The position numbers were made by a program, and so were the translations under genes. Below, one piece after another: positions 51,555 to 63,839 of a stretch of 64,000 bases of DNA. Position 1 is the stretch's first letter. The number at the start of each line of letters is the position of its first letter. The notes beneath the pieces are model-generated. The model made no database searches. It saw nothing but the letters and a program-made list of their open reading frames with translations, and had not been told where the DNA came from. Origin of the DNA: Rachycentron canadum (taxonomy: Eukaryota > Chordata > Actinopteri > Carangiformes > Rachycentridae). Location: contig CM076662.1 in assembly GCA_038496675.1 (NCBI GenBank), positions 17,393,285-17,457,284 on the forward strand. Direction: 5' to 3'.

Positions 51555-52020
51555 AACCTGCAATTAACCTGCATTTACAAGCACTTTATAAGCAACTATA
51601 AAGCATCTATTACTAGACAATTCATGATTGATAAAGTATTATAACAACCTGTACTTTTAAGTATAAAATTTCTTCATGTGTTTTCAACACTCATTGATAA
51701 ACCCACCTGTGGAGGATTTGTACATATTCACAAACAATAATAAATATTTTGTGTCTTATTAATGGCTTATTAATTTGATTAATTACAGATGATCAGAGGT
51801 ATGTTGGCTTGCGCGATCAAATTGTTGAAATCACCTTCCAAGTTGTGGAGACTCATTGGAGGTGTCATAAATGTTGATAAATGCACCAATAAACACTTGA
51901 TGAATGTAATTATATTTAAATACAACACCATTATAAAACCATTTGGTATTAAATTTAAGTGTAACCTAAAATTCAATTGGGCAATATCAAGCTCAGAATA
52001 TGTATCAATGATTTGTAATA
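51555..52020. repeat. Possible degenerate AT-rich teleost repeat
   Basis: Phrases such as 'gcactttataagcaactata', 'attataacaacctgtac' and 'cttattaatggcttattaat' resemble a teleost repeat rich in 'ttataa...ttattaatg' words. The similarity is weak and could be compositional. Confidence 0.3.
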
Positions 52021-52424
52021 ACATTGTGTTGCTATGATCAAACCATCAAATTCAAAAAAGCTCATTTTTATTATTAAAGTCGTAACGTTTAGTTGTGGGT
52101 GGATGATTCTCACCTGCTCGGAAGCAGCTTGGACTGAAGACAAGTTTGGGATTTTCCAAATATTTTTCAGGAGAGCACAGAAGTCAGACAGCAAGCCTCT
52201 GTGTTGTATCGTTGTTTCACCTCCTCCAAAGATGAAAGATCTATTGCGTTGCCTCAGCAGACACAGGAAATGAACTCTATAGAAGTCTCAAGGAACCCCC
52301 GGCCGCCAGATAACAAACAGGCTCAGCTGACGAAAAGAGAGTCTTGTCATGTCTGGCTCAGATATCTCTGGTTGGAAACTTGAAAGTGGCAACTGTTTCT
52401 CACTGTCTGACTGCTGTGTGTTTC

Positions 52425-52426
<2 letters not shown>

Positions 52427-52473
<47 letters not shown>
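52427..52473. repeat. (TG)n microsatellite, 47 bp
   Basis: Uninterrupted alternating TG in intron 8, about 0.7 kb before exon 9. Potential Z-DNA-forming dinucleotide repeat. Confidence 0.95.
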
Positions 52474-52474
<1 letters not shown>

Positions 52475-53173
52475 TGGATCTGTGTGTTTAAAGTCCCATG
52501 GGAAAAAAGTGTACAGACAGGGTGTAGCTGTAGATGCATTCTTGAAGATAAGTCTTGTAAAAAAAAAAAAAGAGACATCTCTACATCATTCTGTTTCACT
52601 TACAGAATGAAAGCAATTCACATGAGGGGTTAAAGGACCAGATATCTGTGGCAGCATCTCACTACAAGTAAACATTGTGGAAAGACTAAGATTCCCACTA
52701 TTCCCATGGGGCCAGCACTTCATCTTTGTAACACATGTTTGATCTGTGTGAAAAGTGTTGAGTTTTGCTGTAAAACATGTTTCACATTGTGTTTTTAGTA
52801 AAGATGCCTTCAAATAATCTCACACATTCCTAATATGATGTGTTTGACTTTGGCTCATGCATAGCCATTTCTGTACTGTAGGTCCTTGAAAAGCTCTTTT
52901 ATTGATTGCTTTATGCACATCAGCATGAGGTGCAGGGCTGGGTAAGTCATAATAGAAAGGACCAAAGCTCCTAAGTAGGAACGGCTTTCATCCAATTTGT
53001 ATTGACAACATTTTAACTTCACAAACAACAAATGGAAAAAAAATATATCAAAAAAAAAAAAAAAAAGGTATCAAGGACATTCTACTGTTTAGACTTTTTA
53101 CTCTCTACCTTGGAAATTACCACTCTGCCGCCAGTTGTTTTTGAGAAACAAATGTGTTATCATTTCGCCACAG

Positions 53174-53283
53174 TGCCAGGTGCCGTTCCTCTGGACTCCA
53201 TTCAGGGCAGTGCGTACGAGGAGAAAATCATCCTGAAGTGGAGAGAACCAGCGCAGACATACGGGATCATCATTCAGTATGAG
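53174..53283 (+). CDS. ptprm: ptprm exon 9: first part of fibronectin type III repeat 3
   Basis: Exon of 110 nt, acceptor 'catttcgccacag', donor GTACTC, entry phase 1 and exit phase 0. It encodes residues 458-494: VPGAVPLDSIQGSAYEEKI, LKWREPAQTYG and IIQYE. The PGAVP.(D/E)SIQG and KW.EP.QTYG motifs are diagnostic of the third FN3 domain in PTPRM. The domain is finished by the next exon after a 4.7 kb intron. The donor GTACTC is weaker than the others in this gene, but frame continuity into ISYKAVSSFDPE supports it. Length agrees with the mammalian exon. Confidence 0.94.
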
Positions 53284-53919
53284 GTACTCAAGTTTGCAAA
53301 ATTTTACTTTGGGATGTTGATCAACCCTTTTGAGTACTTACTTCCAGTATTAAGGCATTTTTCCTCTCTGTTTTCTATCCCTCAGTGGATTATGTACATT
53401 TCTTTGTGTCCTGCTTCTCCACAGCTAAGGAGGACAGTAGCGTACAGAGCTGCCAAAAAAATGTTCAAATAGGTTTTTTGTCATGCGAATCGCTTTGTTT
53501 TCTGGTGCGAAGGTTTGGGAATTTTTGCATTGGCTATGGACAGCCCACACAGCAGAGGAGTATCATAAAATGAGATTCATACTCAAGTATTTACATGTGG
53601 CTGGACCTGCAGTCAGGATAGTTTTCAGGTTCAGATTCACCTCAGATTAAAAGAGAGTTAATCCCCCGAAGTTCTTCTTGTGCAGCCCTGCAACATAAAA
53701 TATAACATAACAATAAATCAACTTGATACACAAATACATGACAATGTTAGGTCCCTAGGTAGGTTAAAGTGTAGATTAATGGTGAGCAAACAAACAGTTA
53801 TCATGTCAGTCTTTGTGCCATGTTTCTCCACAAAGTAGCATCAGAAGTTCATTATAGCCAGAGTTTCAGCCTTTTTGCTATAATATCTTTAATCAGGTTC
53901 TGTGGCTCCAGGGATGGCA

Positions 53920-54247
53920 ATGTCCCAGTAGGTCAGTCCACCATGTTAACATCTCCCTCAGGATAAATTTGATGTCTTTGTTGATTTCCTCGAGCACCAT
54001 CATCAGGCCCAGTTCTCAGGTTTATTACTAAATGGTAATGACCTTCCCATCAGCCTCCGCTGTACCTTGTGTTCTCAGCTAATTAGCCAACACTAGCATG
54101 CTGACATGCAAAACTCAGAGGGTGAGTGTGGTAAACATTATACCTGCTGCTAAAAACACATGTTAATTTTGCGCATAAAATTAGCATTTAGCTCCCATGC
54201 TTGAGTACAGCCTCACAGAGCTGCAAGCATGGACTTATAGTCTTGTT
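53920..54247 (-). repeat. Common teleost interspersed repeat ('tggcaatcc...gctaattagc...cagcctcacagagctgc' type)
   Basis: Blocks in order are 'gggatggcaatgtccc', 'ggtcagtccaccatgttaac', 'ctccctcaggataaatttga', 'cctcgagcaccatcatcagg', 'aatgaccttcccatcagcct', 'agctaattagccaacactag', 'catgctgacatgc', 'ttagcatttagctc' and 'gtacagcctcacagagctgc'. This order matches, as the reverse complement, a repeat found in many percomorph introns. It is degenerate and non-coding. Strand and ends are approximate. Confidence 0.7.
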
Positions 54248-54618
54248 ACTGTATGTAATGTGTTTTCATGCAGTTCAATCCTTTTAACTTTTTAATCCAG
54301 GCTTTAATCAGACTGATCACATTATCTCTAAGTTATATTTGTAAAAACAGCTCAAACCTGAATCAGGATTCACTTAAGCCAGTTTTTCACGAGGAAAGAT
54401 TCAATTGCAAGCTGCCGTCATTTTCTGTCCTTTAACACGTGTGCAGTCTCTGTTAATAAAAAAAAAAAAAAAAGCAAAAAAAAAAAAGCACAATCTCTGA
54501 AACACACCTCAAACACATATCACGATTCAGCACCATGCAAATGTTGACATAAGGCGCCGCACAGCCCCTACAAGCCTTGTCAGTAGCTGGGTTGAGTCTT
54601 CAGTAATAGAAACAGTCT

Positions 54619-54619
<1 letters not shown>

Positions 54620-54657
<38 letters not shown>

Positions 54658-54669
54658 ATATATATATAC
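54620..54669. repeat. (CA)18 and (AT)n compound microsatellite
   Basis: 36 bp of CA (54620-54655) followed by a short AT/AC stretch. Simple repeat in intron 9. Confidence 0.95.
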
Positions 54670-56945
54670 ACACATTGATCTTAACCATCTTAAGGTGGAA
54701 GTAATCCTCCAGCCTTTTCCCACAGATTGATTCTCCTCTGTTGATTCTCCCTCTTGTCACTGTTTGCTCACGCTTGGTATTTCGAGTAGGTTAGCCATCA
54801 TTGACAGGGCTGCCTCTCATACAAGAGCAGATTGAATAGTAAAAGCAACACTCCAAACGTTCTCCACTGAAGCTCCATTCGCTGCTATGACATCAGGTGA
54901 CTGAGGTGAATGAAATATGAAAGAGATATTCTGTTGGCGAGACATTTCAATCAGAGCAGGAGTCCTGAAGTCAGGATCATAATATGGCCCTGTTTATTCA
55001 GGCATGTGTAGTGCAGTGTTGTATCCTGTGTACAGCCCAGTGGCACTTAAAGGTGCAGGAAAACGGTGTCCATAAAAAATGGTAGGTTTAGCGCACATTT
55101 AATCACTTTTAGTGGAGCATGTTTTAGTTGTTTATCTTTTTAAAATTTCATGGAACAAGTAAAAGCATTCAGGACAAATGGCATGGTTTGCATTGCTGCT
55201 CTGTCAGGTTCACTCATATTTATGTTGAGGCAAATGTGTTTCACTTTAAAATACCCACCTCGGGGTATTATATTCGTATGCTGCAGCAATTACTTTCTCT
55301 CTGTCTTTGTCTAGAAAGCTGTGACAGCGTACTAATGTGTCTGGTTAGAATAAGTAATAAGTCATCTTGGTGTTTTTGGGTTTTACTATACAGTAAAGCA
55401 TCCTTATAGATTTCATCTAGAATCACATCTTTTATTTTAAATTAATATAGAGTATGAATATTCACCCACACTGTATTCTAGTGGTATTCCCCAAAAGTTA
55501 CTTCTTATAAGTCAGGACGTTGCTTTGAATTGACATTATCAAAGGACTCAAAGTGAAAGTTGTCTGACAAGCCCCAATATCAAAGAGATTTCAGCTCCAT
55601 TCCTTTCTGGCCAAGCTCGGTGAATGTGCCATTTAACTGACAACTTTCCAGACGGACATGAGCCAGCAGCATTGAAGCTGTAATGCAGATTTTCCATTTA
55701 CTTCCTTTTCATCAGCCATATTTAGCAATACAAATTAATTCTGAAGTAGCGTTTCTTGTTTGTCAAATAAAAGCTCTGCATCCCATTTCTTTTTCAGAAA
55801 ATAGTCAGTATTATTAAAAAAATAAATTGCTTTTTCAGAAAACAAAATGTATGGTTAGGTAATACTCGTACTTAAAAGCAGCTATTCTTGTAAAACCTTC
55901 AGTAATTTTTTTTTTTAAATCACTTGAATTTCGATGGTTACGGTTAGGGTTAGGTTTGGAATAAAGATGTGAAAAGGAGTTTAGATGGGTTTTCTATTCC
56001 ACTGTACTTTCCCTATTTTATGACCAAGTAAGAAGAGAAGAGTATACAGCATCTTTAATCAAAAGATTTTTTTCCCCCCATTCTTCACTATATCGAAGGT
56101 AAAGCTGCTGCAGATTAAATAGGCATTTATATTTTATGAACACTTCACTGACATTTACAGAAAAATGTAAAGCAATGCGATTTAAAAAAAAAAAAAAAAA
56201 AGCTTAATACATCTAGTAAAGTAATGGTTACTAGCAAGCCTAAATTAATTTGCGCAAATGTTGGCTATTATTATTCCCGTCAGTTCCATTAGAATTGTAA
56301 AAGCCTGTCCATGTGCCCAGTTTTGACAAGTCATTTCCAATTCCTCTCCCTGAAATGTTATGATATGGGATTTGGCATCACAGACTCATTTCACAGACAA
56401 AGACTAAATGAGAAGGCCTTGAAGCATTTCAAAAACTTGATGGACACAAATTATGTAGAACTCCAAACTCCCTTTGTGTTCCTTAATTGGAATTATAATG
56501 GAGGTCTTCCTGTACGGGCAGAGGCGTTTTCTTAAAGTGGGACTTTAGAGTTATTCAAAATGGATATTAGCAAAAACACTCACCTTAATGCTTCCCTCCA
56601 GAGCTCCCTCTGTTTATTAATGGAGAATGAATACATTAAGAGTATTTCCTCTCTCCTTGAAACACACAAGCTTGCATCAGCTTTAGTTGGAAAAATGGGT
56701 ACCTGTGCTTTTACAGATGGATCTAACCGCTGCTACTAGGCAGCTCCACTTCATAGTGTTTTTGTACCACATTCATTTTCAAAACACCTTGTTGGCATAA
56801 AGTCTGAAGTTCACACATTAAGGGAGCGAGAAATTTCATATTCAATATTGCTCTTTGGTATTTGCCTCAGCTGGGTTGTACAGACGGGATAAGTTGGTGG
56901 TGTTGTACGCTGAGGTCGAGCTTTCTAGAGTCCAAATCAAATATA

Positions 56946-56961
56946 CCCCCCCCCCCCCCCC
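56946..56961. repeat. C16 homopolymer
   Basis: Sixteen consecutive C in intron 9. Length is likely to be assembly-sensitive. Confidence 0.9.
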
Positions 56962-57983
56962 GGTATCAGGAAATCAAATCAATCTAATGTATCTCAATCA
57001 ATCTACTCACCTATCTAGAGATACTGCAATCATGTCTGTGTGTCATAAAATTTCATCAATTTTATATACCACAAATTTGTTTTGTTTTCATTTTAAGGGA
57101 AATGTAACTTGCCTCCATGTTTGGTGAGAAGGTACAGTATCTTGCTGGGATCAAAATGCTACGTTCTTGCTCCACATGGATGTCGTAGACAGGTGGTCTG
57201 GTTGGACATTGAGTGCCCAAAGCACAGGACTTTGACACCAAGAGTCCAAAGTGTTGTTTAGACAGTTAATGTTTTTTTTTACATTGTTTGCTGCCCAGTG
57301 TGAGCTTTAGGTATTAATTGATTTTATCATTATTGTAAGACACACGGTAATTATAGTGTAGTAGTTGTATAGAAATCTTGTTTTGGCCTTAATCATGTGC
57401 TTTAATTGTCTAAATATGACCGTAAAATATTCTAATTATGTCTTAGTTGCTATGAGTGGAAAATAATCATCATTAATATCGTAAATAACATTCAGTGTCA
57501 TGTTAATTAACTTTTCCTACTTATTTTATTTTTTATATTTTTATTTGTTGCAAAATAGTTATATACACACACATAATATTGTGTTTTAAATACAAGCTTG
57601 CACATTTACCATATAATGATATATATCAATACAGGAAAACTATTGTCCAGCTCTAATTTCTGGATTATTGAACAGATTTCATTCTTTCGCACAGGTGTTT
57701 TTAAGTAAGATATACACATGAAGAAGTCCAAGATAAGACACTGGCATTTGGGCCTTACTGAGTGGTGCAGAGAGGAAAAATGAGATAACTCACACCACCA
57801 TAATACAATACACAAAACCTGAAAACAGTGAGTACAGTAAATGCTTTAGCTCACTGAGCCACTTGGATGCCTCCAACATGAAACGGTTTCATTGTATGAA
57901 TACAAATCCTCCTCAGCAGAAGAGAAGCTAAACTGGGAGTACCAGAGGCCACCATCAGAATATTCATTTCTTTCACTGCCTAG

Positions 57984-58185
57984 ATCTCCTACAAGGCGGT
58001 GAGCTCCTTTGACCCTGAGCTGGACCTCTCCAACCAGAGTGGGAAGGTAGTGAAGCTGGGCAACGAGACCACCCACATGTTCACCGGCCTCTACCCGGGC
58101 TCTACATACTCCTTCACCCTGCGCGCTAGCACAGCCAAGGGCTACGGCCCCCCTGTCATCACCCAGTTCACCACCAAGATTTCAG
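57984..58185 (+). CDS. ptprm: ptprm exon 10: second part of fibronectin type III repeat 3
   Basis: Exon of 202 nt, acceptor 'ctttcactgcctag', donor GTCAGC, entry phase 0 and exit phase 1. It encodes residues 495-561: ISYKAVSSFDPELDLSNQSG, VKLGNETTHMF, GLYPGSTYSFTLRASTAKGY, GPP and FTTKIS. Two sequons are present (NQS, NET). SSFDPE.DLSNQSG is a PTPRM signature, and the GLYPG.TYSFT.RASTAKG block is shared with PTPRT and PTPRK. The exon length equals that of the mammalian counterpart. It follows the split FN3-3 start in exon 9 with no frame change. Confidence 0.97.
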
Positions 58186-58949
58186 GTCAGCAGGGTCAAC
58201 AACATGGCCAGTTAGTGTGTGGATGATATTGAATAAGTAGGGTACCAGTACCAGTTTATGTCCAAATGTGTGAATGGAAGATACAGTGCTGTGCTGCTGT
58301 TTTTCACTTTACTGATACTGTTCTTTTGCTCTAAAGGGCAAATCCCACCTTTTGTGAGCTAAGACAGGAACAGGAACAAAAACGTTGTGCTTTTGCTGCC
58401 TCATCCACTAATACATGAGCTCATATAATATACAATATAAGACCTCATGTCCTTTATCCCTGAGCCAGCAAGGTGTTTTTGTATCTATGCTGTTTGCTCT
58501 GGCTATTACATTAGATGTAGAGAATTGCCTGATTGGTCAAGGGCGTAGTTCTTTTAGTTTTCATAAACTATGGCTGGTTGTAGATAATAAAAAACTGGGA
58601 ATGATTTCGCAATTTTTCTTAGTCTCTACAGTTTTTTTTTTTTTCTGATGTGTGTGCACTACTTTGAAGACTTTCTCTCAGCCAGATACTGTGAATACTT
58701 TTGTGACAGCAGCTAATGTTTCACATCTCTGTTATTGCCACACTTAATGATTAAATTATGTTGCTACAAAGGCAAAAAGTGCTCAGCGTAAAAGTGAGAA
58801 AACTGGGTTTGCTTTCTTTCTATTTATTGCCGAGCTGAATGAGTCATGAGGCAAGAAAAATGATAAAAGTTGATGTTGACTGAAACTCAATTGTGTTAAC
58901 TTTGCCGTGCAGTGTTGTCAGGCTCCTCTGTGTTTGGTTTCCTCCTCAG
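58186..58949 (+). other. ptprm: ptprm intron 10 (0.8 kb)
   Basis: GTCAGC...TCAG intron, the shortest in the window. It has only a T-run near 58631-58644. No gene or repeat family is recognised. Confidence 0.9.
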
Positions 58950-59052
58950 CTCCCTCCATGCCGGCATATGACCAGGAGACCTCTCTGAACCAGACAGACA
59001 GCACAGTCACTGTACTGCTGAAACCTGCCCAGAGCAGAGGTGCACCAGTAAG
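58950..59052 (+). CDS. ptprm: ptprm exon 11: start of fibronectin type III repeat 4
   Basis: Exon of 103 nt, acceptor 'ggtttcctcctcag', donor GTAGGC, entry phase 1 and exit phase 2. It encodes residues 562-595: APSMPAYDQET, LNQTDSTVTVLLKPAQSRGA and PV. One sequon (NQT) is present. SAPSMPAY and KPA.SRGAPV are strongly conserved in PTPRM. The next exon should complete a codon beginning AG and continue with the VYQIVVEEE region; I searched to the window end and did not find it. FN3-4 contains the furin-type processing region in this family, but that part is outside this window. Confidence 0.95.
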
Positions 59053-59954
59053 GTAGGCTTTCACAGTGAGGACGCACACACACACATGCACGCACGCACG
59101 GACACATGCGCACAGAGCACAGACTAAAAACAACAAAACAGTGAATTAATACACCAGGAATCGCCATCAGCATCAAAAAATTATCAAAGAGCTTGTGTTT
59201 ATCAATACCCTACCGTGACGAAAAGGTGCAGGGGAATTCAGTACCTTATTGTATGTATCTCATTTTCTGGGCTTTATTTGTTTGTGGATTTTGATCCAGT
59301 GGAAAAAGAAGCATATCCTTTGAAGGTGAGAACAAAGCTCCGGTGCAGCCAAGGCTAGCTTCAGGATCTCTTGCCTTTACGTGTTCTTTTATGTTTTCTC
59401 GGCTGCCCGGCCTGAACCACCATGGGCTTCTGGGGGAGCGGAGGAATTCTGCCTGCTTGATGCTGCATTTATTAGTCATTATTAGGAAAGCAGTACAGCT
59501 GTTCTGTTTAAATGCCAAGTTGTTGAGCAAAAGTCATCATTTTGGTTTACTCAAGGCCACTGTGGGCTCCTGGCAGGAATTCTGCTGGTTTGATCATCTT
59601 TGTTTCTGTTTCTCATTATGAGTTGTTGAGCTGTACGACTACTCATTTAATGCAGTATTAGCAGTTTTTAAGTGAGCTTTCATTGTGCCTTTTATTAGAT
59701 TCATTCCAATGCCAGTATGAATTATTGCAGTTAAAGCAAATCCTAATATTCGGAATAAGATAGAGAAAAATTTTAGCTCATCATAATTTAACTCTTAGAT
59801 TAATCTGTTTTTGCCTTTAATGTCTTTAATTATTGGCTTACAGTGTGACAGTGTTTACAGTCTATACATTTCTGCACATTAAATTGTGATTTTTCAGTGT
59901 CTTGACCAGAGTTATGGGAGAAGACACTCATGTGTTTTCATTAATATGAAGCTA

Positions 59955-60375
59955 CGACCAGGAGGCCATTGGCTTAGCTTAGCATTAAAGCTAGAAGCAG
60001 GGGGGAACCAGCTTTGTCCAAACATTAACAAAAATATTTTAGGGGTACGGGTACACGACATGGACAAAAGTATTGGGCCACCTACACATTACACCTACTT
60101 ACACCTACCTTTGGTGAAGGAGGGATCCTGGTATGGGCCTGTTTTTCTGGGGTTGGCCTCGGCCACTTGGTTCCAGTGAAGGGAAATCTTAATGCTTCTG
60201 TTCACCAAAACATTTTGAACAATCCTATGCTTCCAACTTTGTGGGAACAGTTTGTGTAGGTGGCGAAATACTTTTTGTCCATGTAGTGTAGATGGATGTA
60301 GCGTCACATTTAATGTACAGATATGAGTTTAGCATTGATCATCTTCTTCTCTGCAAAACACCAAATACACACATT
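59955..60375. repeat. GCTTAGCTTAGC-type teleost repeat, apparently split by a Tc1 insertion
   Basis: The left part (59955-60051) has 'ggcttagcttagcattaaag', 'ctagaagcaggggggaacca' and 'gctttgtccaaacattaaca'. The right part (60291-60375) has 'cacatttaatgtacagatat' and 'gatcatcttcttctctgcaa'. Both match successive parts of the repeat also seen at 2775-2985. The central 239 bp belong to a different element. Ends are approximate; family recognition is from memory. Confidence 0.6.
60052..60290 (+). mobile_element. Short Tc1/mariner derivative with TIRs
   Basis: The left end 'acatggacaaaagtattggg' and right end 'gaaatactttttgtccatgt' are inverted near-copies, and TA borders both sides. Inside, 'gtttttctggggttggcctc' and 'cttggttccagtgaagggaa' match, on the plus strand, the middle of a Tc1-type transposase gene, followed by 'ccaactttgtgggaacag'. 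At about 239 bp the element keeps only a slice of the transposase and both ends, so it could only have moved with an enzyme supplied by a full-length relative. Confidence 0.8.
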
Positions 60376-62350
60376 TCTGAAAATGTCAAACTACTTCATT
60401 AAAGAGGCAATCGCCAGGTGAGGTGGTTCTTGTTAACTGGGGTGCAACCACTGTAGTGGGAGGCCAGCAGGGGATTGTCTCCAGGAGGAGCAGCTCTTGC
60501 AGCTCCCACTGTTGCTTTGGGACCCGTTCATGTTACTCCTTCAGAGAATAGCTTTGTGGTTGCAGGTTACAAGAAGAACTGTCAACTTAATTTATATCAG
60601 AGGAGACAAGTGCCTTTCTACATCCTTTCTAGGCCAGCAGTGGGAGTTACTGAATTGGCCATTCCAATATCTAAAAAAGGTCTATTTTATGTTTTATTAC
60701 CAATTGATGCTCTTGGCCGACGACAGCTTTTGCTTTCCACCACCAGGACCCTGAGAGAGCGGGTTAACTTCTCCATATGAGGAGTGATAAACACTTGTTC
60801 TTGCTGTAAAACTCAATTTTACACTATCAACTCATCTGAGTCCTTTAAAGATTACAGCCTGGAGATCTTTAGTCAGGCTTGTCAGCTCATGTTTACTATA
60901 TGTGCAGCTGCCCAGATTAATGCCCCAGTGCCAAACGGAGAGGCCTGAGCAAGAAAGACGGTGTGATCGGTTTTTAATCTTCTCACAGGTACAATTCAGA
61001 AGGCCTTACTCAGGCTGCCATTCTTTCAGTGGGCTAATTACAAACCCTAATTATAATTAACAGAGTGCCGTGAATTGGAGCTTCCATTAATTAGCATGCT
61101 GGGCTCCTCTTTTGTTTATTGTTGGAAAGCATGCTCACCTCAGGAGCAGATGAAAGAGATTTGGAGAGATTTGGAGATCTAAACTTTAGTTTGAGACCCA
61201 TTTCATTCTGTTTGACTGAGCTGAGACATAACCGTGCACTAATGCTTTATAACTTAATCCTTTCTTTAGATGCTGAGTGCTTGTTAAATAAAGAGAAAAT
61301 AGTGTGTTTTTGATACAGAGACCTAGTTTTGAGGGTCATATATGTTTAACGAGATTCTCAAGTTAATCCATTAAAAAAATTCATCACCATTCATCAGTGG
61401 GGTTCAATACATGGCACAACTCGACCTCACAACGAATTGAGGCATCCTTTGATCATAGCAGAAGCCTCTCCAATTCTGAACTGTGGAGTTTTTCAGGTAC
61501 ACATTTCTTTTCCCACCTCCTCACTTCTCTCAAGTCTCACAGGACATAAAGGCCAGTGTGATGCCTTCATGTGTGTGCCCGGTGTCTCGAAAAATTTGAA
61601 TTGCAAAAGAAAGGAGGTGGCGGAGGGCAGCAAAGAGGAGAGATTACGATGCAGGCCCCAAGACGAGATATGGCAGGCTTTTGAAGGTGTTTTCCACCTC
61701 CACCACGAGTGACACATGATGCCTTTGAAAATTTAAGGTGACTATAAAGTAGCACCCATTCAGAGGAGTTGAGTAAGGCAGTCTGTTGGGATCTGCTGTC
61801 TGGCCAATAATGATAAATGTAGTCATCTGAATTTCCCAAGCAAACAACATCTCTAATCTGTTTTTTGGGTTAAGATGTTGAGATGCATGACTAAGTGACA
61901 TTTTCAGTCAAGGCAAATATTAATGTTTTCCAAAATGTTCAGGACCTGGAGTCCTGGAAAGAGTAAACATAGCTGATCCAGCCAATCTATTGAAGAGTTT
62001 GCATTTTGTCAACCAAGGACTTGAAATTTCACACCATAGTTAGATTAAGGTACTGCTCATGTGGCAAGACTCACCATCACCACTTCTCTGGAGCGGTAGG
62101 TAGCTCATTTTGAAACGGAATACTTTAGGAAATCAGTTTTAAAGCCCATATGAAATAGGGATTTGACAAGGGAGAACACACAGCACTACAGAGTGGAGCA
62201 GCATGAAGCTTGATTTGATAAGGCAGTCTTGCACGCTGATTGAGTTTGGGAGGTAATAGAGCTCCAGACATTTGAGTTTCAAACAGCAGATGTTTTGCTA
62301 TAATACAGGAAGGGAGAGTACTGGAAGATGACACGATAGTGCTGATTTGT

Positions 62351-62368
62351 AAATAAATAAATAAATAA
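62351..62368. repeat. Short (AAAT)n microsatellite
   Basis: About four to five AAAT units in intron 11. Confidence 0.8.
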
Positions 62369-63839
62369 GGGACAACAAATGTCCGTTTCACTTCAGCATC
62401 CTGCGGTCATGCTGAAGTCAAATCATGTTTTAGATAGATCTGGGCAGACGTTGCCACTGCTGAGGGGAGGCAGCAGTCAATTTGTCATATTTGTGTAATT
62501 GCTAATCAGTATAACATTTCCAACTTGGATTTGGCTTCTAATCTCTGGGGACGATACGCATAGCTGGGAACAGTTTTTACCAGAGGGGACACTGTTCCTT
62601 TAAGAGGATTAGTGAACTGTCTATCAGTCATGTCGTGTTAAACTAATGTTTGCAATGGCCCCTCGTCAGGGCCAGAATACGCCTCCTCACTCCGTAGCAT
62701 CGAAATAAATGTTTACATGCTTCTGCAGAAATAAATGATTTGAGATGCTTTCCTTATCATTCAAACCACTAAATCAGCCCTTCTCTCATTTCCTGCCATA
62801 ACCTTTGCCTTGAGCAAGCTCACACACATGTACATAAACAGAAAAAGCTATAAAATACAGCAGTTTCCAGGCTTGTAAGTAGCATATTGAGGAAACTGAG
62901 TTCCAGTGTAGCTTCTACCCTGTAGCATCAGATTATCTGTGCTCAGCCATGGCCTGAAATCAGTTAAGTGATTTTCTACAGTTCTAAAATAAGCACTAAC
63001 TTTCTTTGATCACGGCATAGCAAAAGCTAATAGCTGTGCCTAAACGTGACACAACTCAGTGCTTTTTACGATTTAATGGCAAATGTAATCTATGGTGCCT
63101 TCTAATTTGTTTGCTTTATAGCTTTATGGACACCGGGGAAATATAAAGAGTAAGAAGATAGAGGGAAGGAGGAAGGATGCTGGGTCAGGAGAAGTGTGTT
63201 ACTTACAACCGCTCTTAAATCAGACATATAGGCATATAGAGCCAACCGATTAGCATTAGAGAGAGAGAGACAGTGATTGAAATGCTCCCCGTACCCCCTT
63301 CCCTCATCTGCTCAAACAGCCTGCAGTTCTCCCCCTATCAGCCCACATGAAAAATAAATCTGAGTTTCAGGTCACAATCCAGTCGATTCCAAGTCAATCC
63401 GCCATAATTGGTTGGCGTCACATGGCGGCAGAGCTGAAATCTATCGGGCAGCGAGGCTGGAGGAGGCCTAATTGGTGTCAGCTCAGGTTGCAGCACTACT
63501 GCAGGAATACAGGTCTGCTCTACGGCCCCTCTGGCATACCACTTTAACAGCTTATACCATTCAAACCGTACAGCATCTGCCTTCATACCACTTTCTCTCC
63601 ATGTCTTTCCATCCATCTTCTTCTCAGGGAGAGAAGTTGAGGATTTCAGCAGGGTTGGTGGGTGGTCGCGCGGTGGTGTATATGTCCTTACATTTTTCCA
63701 TTAAATGTTTTGCTACTCAGTGCTTCTTACCCCACTACATTACTAATGGAAATCACATACTTTTTTATCTCACTGAATATATTTAACAGCTAGTTACTTT
63801 TGTGTGTACCAAATATATGATCAGTTATTTCTCTGTGTT

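Larger units (their letters stand above)
51354..53173 (+). other. ptprm: ptprm intron 8 (1.8 kb)
   Basis: GTAAGT...ACAG intron. The first part (51555-52020) is very AT-rich and may be an old repeat. It also contains (GT)n (52427-52473) and A-runs near 52559 and 53050. No gene is supported. Confidence 0.9.
53284..57983 (+). other. ptprm: ptprm intron 9 (4.7 kb)
   Basis: GTACTC...CTAG intron in FN3-3. It contains a teleost repeat (53920-54247), A-runs (54458-54487), (CA)18 followed by (AT)n (54620-54669), an A-run (56184-56201) and a C16 run (56946-56961). No gene is supported. Confidence 0.9.

Noticed and set aside
55935..55962. Telomere-like GGTTAGGGTTAGG word
   Set aside because: Only two units; such words are common by chance and from small insertions. 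No array is present. The similar word at 27101-27114 lies inside the Tc1 end.
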